From JBNJFY01 sp051747265 (GTDB taxonomy: Bacteria > Bacteroidota > Rhodothermia > Balneolales > Balneolaceae): a stretch of 64,000 bases of DNA. Below the pieces are notes generated by a model, which was not told where the DNA came from, made no database searches, and saw nothing but the letters and a program-made list of their open reading frames with translations. The stretch is from positions 124,001 to 188,000 of the forward strand of contig JBNJFY010000005.1 of assembly GCA_051747265.1 (NCBI GenBank), in the 5' to 3' direction. Positions 34,970 through 43,797 of this stretch are shown here, one piece after another. Within the stretch, counting starts at the first letter, position 1, and the number at the start of each line of letters is the position of its first letter. Made by a program: the position numbers and the translations under genes.

Positions 34970-35503
34970 TTAACCTGGGTACCAATAGTTAAGCAGAGCG
35001 TACATACCAATACCAGCAGCAACAGATATATTCAATGAGTGTTTATGGCCATATTGTGGTATTTCAAAAGTAGCATCTAAAATGGGTAACAAATCATCAT
35101 CAATTCCAGTAACTTCACTCCCCATAACTACAGCTAAACGATTACTGTGGGGTTCAAATTCCGGTAAAGGTTGACTTATGTTTGTTTGTTCCAAACCGAT
35201 AATTTGATAACCATCGGATTTTAAGGTTTTAATAGCAGGTGTTATTTGGTCAACAGCTTTCCAATTTACATGTTCTTCTGCACCGATTGCAGTTTTTGTA
35301 ATTTCTGGGCGAGGCGGAGATGGGGTGTAACCACTCAGCCAAAGTTCATTTAAAGCAAAAGCATCAGCAGTTCGGAAAACCGATCCGACATTATGCATAC
35401 TGCGTATGTTATGTAAGATGACGATAACTTTTTCTAACGGACTGGGTGGTGTTCTGGAAAGGTTTTTGTTTAATATCTGTTTGGTGGTCAACTTTTTTAT
35501 CAT
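34970..35503 (-). CDS. TrmH/SpoU-family RNA 2'-O-methyltransferase
   Basis: This is a SPOUT methyltransferase that uses S-adenosylmethionine to methylate a ribose in tRNA or rRNA. All three SpoU motifs are present: NIRSMHNVGSVFRTADAF, LAVVMGSEVTGID and IPQYGHKHSLNISVAAGI, the last forming the trefoil-knot cofactor site. The start is taken at Met 35503 (MIKKLTTKQIL, about 177 residues). The 27 residues of the longer ORF lie over the divergent wecA-like gene and look non-coding. The target nucleotide cannot be named from sequence. Confidence 0.88.
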   Translation of the reverse strand: MIKKLTTKQILNKNLSRTPPSPLEKVIVILHNIRSMHNVGSVFRTADAFALNELWLSGYTPSPPRPEITKTAIGAEEHVNWKAVDQITPAIKTLKSDGYQIIGLEQTNISQPLPEFEPHSNRLAVVMGSEVTGIDDDLLPILDATFEIPQYGHKHSLNISVAAGIGMYALLNYWYPG

Positions 35504-35517
35504 CTTCAGGCGTATAT

Positions 35518-36726
35518 ATGAATTCTGAATTCGTGTTTGCATTGGTAATTGCCATAGGGGTCGCATTCGTGGTAGGGCTGGCAACGGTATACCTTTCCCA
35601 CTATCTGGCGGAAATTACCAATTTAACAGATGATCCTGATAGGATTAGAAAATTACATGATGAATCTATGCCTACTTCTGGAGGGGTAGGGATTTTCGTG
35701 GCTTTTGGTGCAGGTATCATTGTCATTTTAAATCTGTATTCTGGTTTTTCGTCTCCAATACTCTCGGTCAGTAAATATTTCACCGCTTCAATAATAATAA
35801 TAACGCTGACTGGTCTATATGACGATTTTAACGGGTTAAGTTCACGGCCCAAATTTATTATGCAAATATTTAGTGGCCTAATATTGCTGACTGGCATTCA
35901 TCTCCATGTGATACCTAGTGTGGCCAGCTATGCCCAACTATCCAATCTGATGCTTTTCCCCATATATGTGGGCATGTTATTCTGGATAGTAGCAGTTTGC
36001 AACATGATTAATCTGGTTGATGGAGTGGATGGTTTAGCTTCAACAATAACATTACTCATTTTATTTGGAATGGCATGGATTGGTCAAAGTTGGGAAACAT
36101 TAGCAGCCAGCTGGATCGTTTATCCTCTATTAGGTGCTGTAGCTGCATTCCTTATATATAACCGACCACCAGCCTCGATATTTATGGGAGATACGGGAAG
36201 TTTAATGATCGGATTTTCTTTAGCCGCGGCCTCGATATTATTAGTCATTCATGCCAGCCATTGGATGTATTCGTTGAGTTTGATTGTGCTTTTTGGTGTT
36301 CCCATGATCGATACTTTGTTATCAATAATTCGCCGAATTAAAGAAGGGCAGAATCCATTTGAATCGGATAGCAATCATTTACACCATATCATACAACGAC
36401 ATTATAACGGACCTTCCATGGCCATAGTCATTTTGGGGGGTGTTTCTATGTTGTTGGTAATGTTAGGCATTTTGCTTGCCAATACCGTCGATTCTATTCT
36501 ATTTTCTACAGTGTTCGGTATGACAATTATGCTGTTCATCATCACAGTAATTGCCTATGTTAAGCAACTTGATAGAAATGACTCTATCGTAGTGATCAAT
36601 CTCTACGAAGCACCCAGTATCGCTGAGGCAGATTTAACTGCCATAGAAACATTGCATAACAATGCTGAGGATGAGTCGTTTGATGTTGCCGAACATAGAA
36701 AATTGAGGCAATTCTCAAATAACTAA
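35518..36726 (+). CDS. WecA/TagO-like undecaprenyl-phosphate sugar-1-phosphate transferase
   Basis: The enzyme starts glycan synthesis by moving a sugar-1-phosphate (usually GlcNAc) from UDP-sugar to undecaprenyl phosphate on the inner membrane. Around eleven membrane helices are present. The polar loops carry TGLYDDFNGLSSRPKF (DD motif), NMINLVDGVDGLAST, FMGDTGSLMIGF and the HLHHI motif (DSNHLHHIIQRH) of the MraY/WecA family. ATG 35518 is used, with CAGG upstream; the earlier TTG 35446 falls inside the divergent methyltransferase. Only 14 bases separate the two start codons. It is the first gene of the polysaccharide cluster. Confidence 0.92.
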   Translation: MNSEFVFALVIAIGVAFVVGLATVYLSHYLAEITNLTDDPDRIRKLHDESMPTSGGVGIFVAFGAGIIVILNLYSGFSSPILSVSKYFTASIIIITLTGLYDDFNGLSSRPKFIMQIFSGLILLTGIHLHVIPSVASYAQLSNLMLFPIYVGMLFWIVAVCNMINLVDGVDGLASTITLLILFGMAWIGQSWETLAASWIVYPLLGAVAAFLIYNRPPASIFMGDTGSLMIGFSLAAASILLVIHASHWMYSLSLIVLFGVPMIDTLLSIIRRIKEGQNPFESDSNHLHHIIQRHYNGPSMAIVILGGVSMLLVMLGILLANTVDSILFSTVFGMTIMLFIITVIAYVKQLDRNDSIVVINLYEAPSIAEADLTAIETLHNNAEDESFDVAEHRKLRQFSNN

Positions 36727-36741
36727 CATTAAAGAAAATAT

Positions 36742-37221
36742 TTGATTGACGTGAAAGTAAACTACCTGTCCAAGGAAGGGTACGAGAAGTTAGAAAAAGA
36801 GCTTCGTAAATTGAAAACAGAAGGACGCAAACAAATTGCACAAGATATCGCGGAAGCTCGCGCCAAAGGGGATCTTAGTGAAAATGCTGAATATGACGCC
36901 GCGAAAGAAGCACAAGGCCATTTGGAGACCCGAATAGCCGAATTGGAGAATACCCTGGCTAATGCCCGAATTTTAGACGATGATACCATTGATGATACCA
37001 AGGCCTATGTGCTTTCTAACCTGAAGGTTTTGAATCATAAATCAGATTCAGAAATGGAGATGACCTTAGTATCCAAACAAGAAGCAGATTTTAAAACGGG
37101 AAAAATTTCTATTGAATCCCCTATTGGGAAAGCACTTTTGGGGAAAGAGGTGGGCGATATAGTCGAAGTTGATGTCCCTGCCGGTACACTAAAACTAGAA
37201 ATCTTAAAAATTGAACGTTAG
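36742..37221 (+). CDS. greA: transcription elongation factor GreA
   Basis: GreA releases stalled RNA polymerase by stimulating transcript cleavage. The N-terminal coiled coil contains GDLSENAEYDAAKEAQ, with the acidic tip (D, E) that enters the polymerase channel. The C-terminal FKBP-like domain contains SPIGKALLGKEVGDIVEV. The start is non-ATG: TTG 36742 (with AAAGAAAA upstream) or GTG 36751, which would give the usual MKVNYLSKEG beginning. It lies inside the polysaccharide cluster, 15 bases after the wecA-like gene and 3 before ugd. Confidence 0.95.
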   Translation: MIDVKVNYLSKEGYEKLEKELRKLKTEGRKQIAQDIAEARAKGDLSENAEYDAAKEAQGHLETRIAELENTLANARILDDDTIDDTKAYVLSNLKVLNHKSDSEMEMTLVSKQEADFKTGKISIESPIGKALLGKEVGDIVEVDVPAGTLKLEILKIER

Positions 37222-37224
37222 TTA

Positions 37225-38550
37225 ATGAATATTGCAGTAGTAGGAACTGGTTATGTTGGGTTAGTTGGTGGAACATGCTTTGCCGATTCGGGAAATAATG
37301 TAACCTGTGTTGATATTGATGAAGAAAAAGTACAACAGTTACGTGATGGTATTGTACCTATATACGAGCCCGGATTGGAAACCATTTTCAAACGCTCTAT
37401 TCGTGAAAACCGGCTCCATTTTACCACCAATTTAGAAGATGCGATAGAATCTGCGGAAATCATTTTCTTAAGCCTGCCAACTCCACCCGGTGCGAATGGG
37501 CAAGCTGATTTATCTGCCGTGATAAAGGTGGCTGGTCAACTGGGTAATTTGATTAAAGATTATAAGATCATCGTCAATAAATCTACGGTCCCAGTAGGTA
37601 CAGCCGATAAAGTTCACGAAGCCATAGCAGAAAATGCCACGGTGGATTTTGATGTAGTCTCTAATCCGGAATTTTTACGCGAAGGTGCCGCTGTAGAAGA
37701 CTTCATGAAGCCTGAACGTGTGGTCATAGGCAGTTCCAGTGAGCGTGCAATTGAAAAAATGCAGGTTCTTTATGAACCCTTTGTTCGATCTGGTAATCCA
37801 ATAATTGTTATGGACGAGCGAAGTGCTGAAATGACTAAGTACGCGGCAAACGCTATGTTGGCCACCAAAATTACTTTTATGAATGAAATTGCCAACGTTT
37901 GTGAGAGGGTAGGTGCTAATGTAGATCATATCCGACGTGGCATAGGTACAGACAGCAGAATCGGGAAACGTTTTTTATTCGCAGGGATCGGGTATGGCGG
38001 AAGCTGTTTCCCAAAAGATGTGCAAGCTATTCACCATACCGCTGGTGAATATGGTTATGATTTTCGCATATTGGACTCGGTTATGCGGGTCAACGATCAG
38101 CAGAAGCTTTCCATCGTTGAGAAGGTTAAACAGCACTTTAATAGTGATTTAGACGGAAAAACATTTGGAGTTTGGGGATTATCCTTCAAACCCGAAACAG
38201 ATGACATCCGGGAGGCACCCTCATTATATATTACCAAAGCATTGGCTGAGGCGGGCGTTCAAATGAAAGCTTACGATCCGGAAGCGCTTCTAACATTCCA
38301 GGATGCTATCGATGAAAAAACTAATCAATCTATAACTTATGTAGATGAGCAGGGTAAAGCATTGGAAGGCGTAGATGCTTTAATCATCTGCACAGAGTGG
38401 AATGAGTTTCGTCGACCAAACTTTGATCGATTCAAAACAGCAATGAAAGAGCCGCTCATATTCGATGGTCGAAATCTGTATGACTTGAAGCGAGCTAAAC
38501 AGGCAGGGTTGAAATACATTAGTGTGGGTCGTCCTTCCGTTAACATTTAA
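37225..38550 (+). CDS. ugd: UDP-glucose 6-dehydrogenase
   Basis: Ugd oxidises UDP-glucose to UDP-glucuronate with NAD. The Rossmann start is MNIAVVGTGYVGLVGGTCFA. The catalytic cysteine is in FAGIGYGGSCFPKD (about residue 258). STVPVGTADKV and GLSFKPETDDIREAPS are family hallmarks. There are 441 residues. uxs follows, so the product is probably passed on to UDP-xylose. Confidence 0.97.
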   Translation: MNIAVVGTGYVGLVGGTCFADSGNNVTCVDIDEEKVQQLRDGIVPIYEPGLETIFKRSIRENRLHFTTNLEDAIESAEIIFLSLPTPPGANGQADLSAVIKVAGQLGNLIKDYKIIVNKSTVPVGTADKVHEAIAENATVDFDVVSNPEFLREGAAVEDFMKPERVVIGSSSERAIEKMQVLYEPFVRSGNPIIVMDERSAEMTKYAANAMLATKITFMNEIANVCERVGANVDHIRRGIGTDSRIGKRFLFAGIGYGGSCFPKDVQAIHHTAGEYGYDFRILDSVMRVNDQQKLSIVEKVKQHFNSDLDGKTFGVWGLSFKPETDDIREAPSLYITKALAEAGVQMKAYDPEALLTFQDAIDEKTNQSITYVDEQGKALEGVDALIICTEWNEFRRPNFDRFKTAMKEPLIFDGRNLYDLKRAKQAGLKYISVGRPSVNI

Positions 38551-38565
38551 ACATAAGATTTCAAT

Positions 38566-39528
38566 ATGAATCGTGTATTGATAACAGGGGGATCCGGTTT
38601 TTTAGGATCCCACCTATGCGACAAATTCATTCAAAAGGGCTGGGAAGTTATCTGTATGGATAACTTATCCACCGGATCCGCGGATAATATCGCTCATCTG
38701 ATTGGTAATGAGCATTTTACTTTTATTAATCATGATGTAACTAACTATATCCACGTCTCTGGAACGTTAGATCTCATATTGCATTTTGCTTCACCGGCGT
38801 CTCCCATTGATTATTTAGAAATGCCTATCCAAACTTTGAAAGTAGGATCATTGGGTACCCATAAGGCACTTGGGTTAGCTAAAGAGAAAAATGCTCGCTT
38901 TTTATTAGCGTCAACAAGTGAAGTTTACGGTGATCCCCTTGTACATCCTCAAAAGGAAGATTATTGGGGAAATGTAAATCCAATAGGGTTTCGTGGAGTA
39001 TATGACGAAGCCAAACGATTTGCTGAAGCCATGACCATGGCTTACCATCGCTATCATGAAGTGGATACCCGAATTGTTCGCATTTTTAATACCTATGGTC
39101 CTCGAATGCGAGTTGATGATGGTCGTGCTCTACCTACCTTTATGGGACAAGCTTTGAAAGGTGAAGATTTAACAGTTTTTGGAGACGGGTCGCAGACACG
39201 TTCGTTCTGCTATGTAGACGATTTGATTGACGGGATTTATAAACTATCGCAATCCAATGAAGTAGAACCCGTTAATATTGGTAATCCAGAGGAAATTACC
39301 ATACTTGATTTCGCAAAGGAAATTCTTGATTTAACTGGTAGTGATAGTAAAATCATCTTTAAAGAACTACCTAAAGATGATCCACAAGTTCGTGAACCAG
39401 ATATCAGCAAGGCGAAAGCGGTCTTAGGCTGGGAGCCGAAGGTCAACAGATCCGAGGGTTTGCGTGAAACGCTACGGTATTTTAGATCAATTATTGAAAA
39501 GAAGGGAACCGACCACATAAGTGCCTGA
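38566..39528 (+). CDS. uxs: UDP-glucuronate decarboxylase (UDP-xylose synthase)
   Basis: This short-chain-type epimerase-fold enzyme decarboxylates UDP-glucuronate to UDP-xylose. Features are ITGGSGFLGSHLCD (NAD site), SPASPIDYLEMPIQTLKVG (diagnostic of Uxs), STSEVYGDP and YDEAKRFAEAM (catalytic Tyr and Lys). RIFNTYGPRM and FGDGSQTRSFCYVDDL complete the family pattern. It follows ugd by 15 bases and its last 8 bases overlap the tyrosine kinase gene. The pair implies xylose or glucuronate in the encoded glycan. Confidence 0.93.
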   Translation: MNRVLITGGSGFLGSHLCDKFIQKGWEVICMDNLSTGSADNIAHLIGNEHFTFINHDVTNYIHVSGTLDLILHFASPASPIDYLEMPIQTLKVGSLGTHKALGLAKEKNARFLLASTSEVYGDPLVHPQKEDYWGNVNPIGFRGVYDEAKRFAEAMTMAYHRYHEVDTRIVRIFNTYGPRMRVDDGRALPTFMGQALKGEDLTVFGDGSQTRSFCYVDDLIDGIYKLSQSNEVEPVNIGNPEEITILDFAKEILDLTGSDSKIIFKELPKDDPQVREPDISKAKAVLGWEPKVNRSEGLRETLRYFRSIIEKKGTDHISA

Positions 39529-41827
39529 AACACCATTAAATAATACACAAAATTCCTTTGAAGAGGATGATGCCCTTCAAAAATTACGTCGATACTGGTG
39601 GCTAGTCCGGCGTCGTATCTGGTTGGTTGTATTATTAGGTGTTATCGGGGGGGTATATAAGTACAATGATATTGTACAGGTTAAAGAACGATTTCGGTCC
39701 GTAGCTCAAATTATATTAGATGGTTCATCTACTGACCGAGCGGTAGCCTTGCTAGATGTGCCTGGAGCCCGCTACGGCTATCAGAATGAAATGTTAATTC
39801 TGAAGTCGAATAAACTATCTCAAGATGTTGCTCGAACACTGCTAAACTCATTTCAGAGTTCATCCAAACAAGATACCCTAGATATATTAAAAGCAAGTAA
39901 TGGCGCAATCGCCGGACTTGAAACGATCTCACGTAGGGTGCGGCAAAATGTGACTTTTCGTCAAGTTAATGAGGAGCAAAGTGTCATTTATATTTATGGA
40001 TATGCCTATGACCCGAATGAGGCCATGATCCTGGCCAATACGTTTGCCAATACGTATAAGCAAAACAACATTGATCAAAGTGTGAGTCAGGTACGTGAGG
40101 CGAAAAATTACTTGCGTACAAAAATGAGGGAAACGAATGATTCACTTATCGCAACTGAAAAAAATATCCTTGAATTTTATCGTCAAAAAGGATTTTCAGA
40201 ATCAGGGTTTAGCACCGAATCCATAATTGATCAAATTTCAATATTATATCAGGAGCTGGACCAAGCTAGAATTCAATTGGCTGCCAATAAAGAGGAAATA
40301 GCTGCTATTGATTCTACTTTGCAAGCCAGTCGTGCTAATGAGACACAAATCATTTTAGATGCTACCGATAATCTCATCGAGTATTATGAAGAGCGGATCA
40401 TTGAGCTTGAACTTCAAAAGCAAGAAGTATTAGCTAAAGTCAATTTTAGCGGATCTGACTCATCTAAAATTGGGGTGATCGACAACAAGCTGACTAATTA
40501 TAAAGGTCAGCTTAAACAAGCTTTAGATAAGAAACTGGACAACACCACGCTTTTATCATCAGTTGATGGTTCCTTCGCCAAATACTGGATAGAACTGAAA
40601 GCCAGAAAGTCTAATCTGATTAATCAGAATAGGGCCTTACCCGAAAAAATCCAGAAGATACAAGAGCAGATTACTCAGTATGATCAACAATTAAATGATA
40701 TCCCATATCAAGAAATGGAGTTAGAAAAACTCCAGCGCCGCCGAAACTTGTATGCTAATTCCATTCAGAAATTTCAAACTAATTTAATAGAGATGGAGTT
40801 GGCAGAAGCAAGTGAAGGGGGGTATGTAAATATTCTAGACCCTGCCAAGCCCAACCCCAATCCAATTAACAAGCAGAAAACGACGGGGGTGTTTCAAGGG
40901 ACATTGATAGGGATGCTTCTGGGCATTGGTTTGATTATTGGATATGAACGAATTGATGATCGTATTAAATCGGATGAAGATATTAAGGAATTGGACGCGA
41001 ATGTTATCGCCTCCATTCCCTCTATGGAATCAGCGCTTCCCAATTCCAAGAACAGAAAGAACTTCGTTGATTATAAAGGGGCATTTATATCTTCAAAACT
41101 TATAACGTTATTAAACCCGATGTCCGGTATCTCTGAAATGTACCGTCGGCTACGAGCCAATTTCACCTACAGTGTACCGGATAAATCGAATAAATCTTTT
41201 CTTATTACTAGTTCTAATCCACAAGAAGGGAAATCGGTTACTGCCTCAAATTTAGCAGTCGTGCTTGCTCAAAGTGGAAAGCGTGTGGCGTTATTAGATG
41301 GGGATTTGAGACGCCCCAATTTGGATGTCATATTTGGATTGCCCAAATCACCAGGTATATCAGATTTGATTGTTGGCCAAGAAGAGTATGATGACATTCT
41401 CAAACAAAGTATTATTGAGAATCTATATGTCCTAACAGCTGGTAGTCAGGTTCCTAACCCCTCTGAGATATTAGGTTCGGAAAGTTTTAAAAAGCTATTT
41501 GATACAGTACTGAGCGAGTTTGATTATGTTATCGTAGATTCTCCACCAGTCAATTCGGTGGTGGATGCAGTAACTATCGGAGATTTGGTAGACCAGTATA
41601 TGCTGGTAATAAATGTAGGGAAAACAAAGAAGCGAGAAGTCAAACAGACGTTTGAATTGGCTAAATCAATTCAGTCTAAGTTTGCCGGCGTTTTATTAAA
41701 TAACTTAGATAACAATAGTTATTTGGTAGACTATAACTACTATCAGAATTACAACTATTATGGAAACGGAGTTACCGTAGAAGAACGCCAACGGAATCCG
41801 CTAAAAAGTACCATTGATGTATCCTAG
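39521..41827 (+). CDS. Wzc-like polysaccharide co-polymerase with BY-type tyrosine kinase
   Basis: A Wzz-type inner-membrane part has two membrane helices (about residues 32-48 and 452-470). They flank a long periplasmic coiled-coil region. A cytoplasmic kinase domain follows. Kinase motifs are SSNPQEGKSVTASN (Walker A), VALLDGDLRRPNLD (Walker A') and YVIVDSPPV (Walker B). The C-terminal tail has a tyrosine cluster (YNYYQNYNYYG) of the kind that is autophosphorylated. Such proteins control chain length and export of surface polysaccharide. The start is GTG 39521, overlapping uxs. The 768 residues are typical. Confidence 0.94.
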   Translation: MPETPLNNTQNSFEEDDALQKLRRYWWLVRRRIWLVVLLGVIGGVYKYNDIVQVKERFRSVAQIILDGSSTDRAVALLDVPGARYGYQNEMLILKSNKLSQDVARTLLNSFQSSSKQDTLDILKASNGAIAGLETISRRVRQNVTFRQVNEEQSVIYIYGYAYDPNEAMILANTFANTYKQNNIDQSVSQVREAKNYLRTKMRETNDSLIATEKNILEFYRQKGFSESGFSTESIIDQISILYQELDQARIQLAANKEEIAAIDSTLQASRANETQIILDATDNLIEYYEERIIELELQKQEVLAKVNFSGSDSSKIGVIDNKLTNYKGQLKQALDKKLDNTTLLSSVDGSFAKYWIELKARKSNLINQNRALPEKIQKIQEQITQYDQQLNDIPYQEMELEKLQRRRNLYANSIQKFQTNLIEMELAEASEGGYVNILDPAKPNPNPINKQKTTGVFQGTLIGMLLGIGLIIGYERIDDRIKSDEDIKELDANVIASIPSMESALPNSKNRKNFVDYKGAFISSKLITLLNPMSGISEMYRRLRANFTYSVPDKSNKSFLITSSNPQEGKSVTASNLAVVLAQSGKRVALLDGDLRRPNLDVIFGLPKSPGISDLIVGQEEYDDILKQSIIENLYVLTAGSQVPNPSEILGSESFKKLFDTVLSEFDYVIVDSPPVNSVVDAVTIGDLVDQYMLVINVGKTKKREVKQTFELAKSIQSKFAGVLLNNLDNNSYLVDYNYYQNYNYYGNGVTVEERQRNPLKSTIDVS

Positions 41828-42413
41828 ATTAATCAAATTAGCCATTCTATTAATTGTATTGTTTAGCTTAGGATGTCCCAGCACTTGGGCTCAAGATGCT
41901 TATGAGTATGGCACTGTGGTTGGTGGGGAAGACAAATTAATAGGATCCAATAATTATTTACAGGAAAATGAGGAGGGATATCAGATAACATTGATAAACT
42001 CCTCGGGCGGAGTCAGTGTGAGAGGCAGTAGTTCCAACAGACGTGGCAGTCAAGTACAAATTATTAATGTTCCCAAAGATACGGATTACCTGGAATTGCT
42101 TGTTTATTATGCCAATTTAAATCCTCGTTTTATACGTAAAAACAAGATAAAAATTTACCGTGTAAAAGATGCGGGACAACCTCCATACAAAAGTGAAAAT
42201 ATTAAACGATATTGGACCGAATACAATTTTCAGAAACAATATGATAACGGTGGGCCATTCGATGAAGTTCAACCCGGAGACATTATTTTTGTACAACGAA
42301 AAGGATTAATTAATAGACCAATTTTTGATCCACTAAATGATTTAAAATTTATACTCACGCTTCCATCATTAGCATTATCGGTATTTACAGTGTACAATGC
42401 CTTTAAAAAATGA
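41817..42413 (+). CDS. short SLBB-like periplasmic protein of the polysaccharide export cluster
   Basis: The protein is 198 residues from ATG 41817, overlapping the end of the kinase gene. It has a signal-like hydrophobic N-terminus with a cysteine (LLIVLFSLGCPSTWAQ). The middle resembles an SLBB beta-grasp domain of Wza-type export proteins (VQIINVPKDTDYLELLVYYANL, KIKIYRVKD, EVQPGDIIFVQRKG). The C-terminal segment LKFILTLPSLALSVFTVYNA is hydrophobic. The Poly_export domain that precedes SLBB in Wza is missing. It may be a reduced export component or a partner of the kinase. Homology is judged by eye only. Confidence 0.6.
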   Translation: MYPRLIKLAILLIVLFSLGCPSTWAQDAYEYGTVVGGEDKLIGSNNYLQENEEGYQITLINSSGGVSVRGSSSNRRGSQVQIINVPKDTDYLELLVYYANLNPRFIRKNKIKIYRVKDAGQPPYKSENIKRYWTEYNFQKQYDNGGPFDEVQPGDIIFVQRKGLINRPIFDPLNDLKFILTLPSLALSVFTVYNAFKK

Positions 42414-43797
42414 TACCCGGAAAAATCCTGTTAGTCTGCCCATATATCTGCTTATAGGATTTATTGCCTATCTTTATACTTTCATTTCCTTTAGTAATAA
42501 CTATGCTGTAGATATTGAATTAATTCCTTATGTGGACTTAGCATCGGTCCTTTCTCTAATTTTATTAACTATTCCATTTCTTTGGTATAGAAAGATTGGG
42601 TTTAAAGCTTTTCTTAGGGCGGATGTCTTAGTTTCAACCAGCATTATTTATTGGTCGTTGTTAGATTTAATTCAACAACGTTATCAGCTCAACTCTTCTA
42701 GCCCGGAAAGTATTCGTTATGCCTTTGTGTTAATTGCTGTATTTGTAATTATGGTTCAGGTTGGGGCCCGGTTTAAATTTTCGCTTCCTCAAATGGTTAC
42801 CAATGCCACACGATTTGATCTGAAATCAAAATATATATTTGGTGTAATTGTAGGGTGCTTTCTAATTGGTTTATTCCCTTTCTATAAAGGGGCTTATTAT
42901 GATTTTAACTATATGATAAGTGCTTTAACTCGTCCTCGATTTTCGGCACCATGGGCGAGGGGATCATTCGGTGGATTGAATGCTTTTTATGAACACCTTA
43001 AGTATTTTGGTTATCTGTTGCCTGCCGCAACAGTACTACTTGGTCTTAAGGAACGAAAGATCACGGTACGTTTAGTTATCGCGGGAATACTCACCATATT
43101 TTTTTCCGCCTTTGAATTCCAGGGGGGAGGGCGCAGAATTATGGGTTTCTTATATGGATCTGGAGCAGCCACTTATCTGGTAGCCCGATGGCGAGAATTG
43201 AGCTGGAAAAAACTGACCGTTATTGGATTATTATCAGTCTTATTTCTCATACTGTTGGATATGCAGCTTCAGTTTCGCAATGAAGGCTATCAGGGCATGT
43301 TTGACAAGTATGAGCTAAGCAATTTTGAGGAAGTTAAAGTCGACGATAATTTTTTTAGAATCACTCAAATCATTGAATTCGTTCCCCAAATGCATCCCTA
43401 TGCAGGCATGAAATACTTGGTCTACTCATTTGGTCGACCCATTCCTCGTTATTTTTGGGAAAGCAAACCATTAAATCCCGGATTTGATTTGGCGGAAATG
43501 GCCGATGAGTATGGTGTTACTCTGAGTATGACAGTCATCGGGGAAGCCTATGCTAGCTATGGGATAATTATGGTTATGATAATGGGCTTATTTTATGGAA
43601 CCTTAGCTGGTACACTCAATCGATTGTTAGATAAAAGGTTAGGTATATTGGGGTATGCGATATATGCTCTGGGAACTATGGCTTTGGTAGCGGGAGTACG
43701 CTCACTTATTGATTTGGTATTGTTTTCTTATGCGCTTATAGGAGTACTGTTTATTTACAGAATTTATCTTCGAAGAAAGGGAGGATGGGTTCAGTGA
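42397..43797 (+). CDS. O-antigen/exopolysaccharide polymerase-like membrane protein (Wzy-type)
   Basis: A 466-residue protein with about ten to twelve membrane helices and a large loop in the second half (about residues 300-390; QLQFRNEGYQGM...RPIPRYFWESKP). FQGGGRRIMGFLYG and GEAYASYGIIMVMIMGLFYG resemble the oligosaccharide repeat unit polymerases that join lipid-linked repeats in the periplasm. Sequence similarity in this group is low, so the call rests on topology and position between the SLBB-like gene and glycosyltransferases. Its start overlaps the preceding gene by 17 bases. Confidence 0.72.
   Translation: MPLKNDTRKNPVSLPIYLLIGFIAYLYTFISFSNNYAVDIELIPYVDLASVLSLILLTIPFLWYRKIGFKAFLRADVLVSTSIIYWSLLDLIQQRYQLNSSSPESIRYAFVLIAVFVIMVQVGARFKFSLPQMVTNATRFDLKSKYIFGVIVGCFLIGLFPFYKGAYYDFNYMISALTRPRFSAPWARGSFGGLNAFYEHLKYFGYLLPAATVLLGLKERKITVRLVIAGILTIFFSAFEFQGGGRRIMGFLYGSGAATYLVARWRELSWKKLTVIGLLSVLFLILLDMQLQFRNEGYQGMFDKYELSNFEEVKVDDNFFRITQIIEFVPQMHPYAGMKYLVYSFGRPIPRYFWESKPLNPGFDLAEMADEYGVTLSMTVIGEAYASYGIIMVMIMGLFYGTLAGTLNRLLDKRLGILGYAIYALGTMALVAGVRSLIDLVLFSYALIGVLFIYRIYLRRKGGWVQ

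Noticed and set aside
34970..35584. 204-residue version of the SpoU-family methyltransferase
   Set aside because: The extra N-terminal part overlaps the divergent wecA-like gene and does not look like coding sequence; the family starts near MIKKLTTKQ.
43785..43793. ATG 43785 as start of the first GT4 gene
   Set aside because: The strong ribosome-binding site touches it; GTG 43794 has proper spacing and overlaps the previous stop codon as GTGA.
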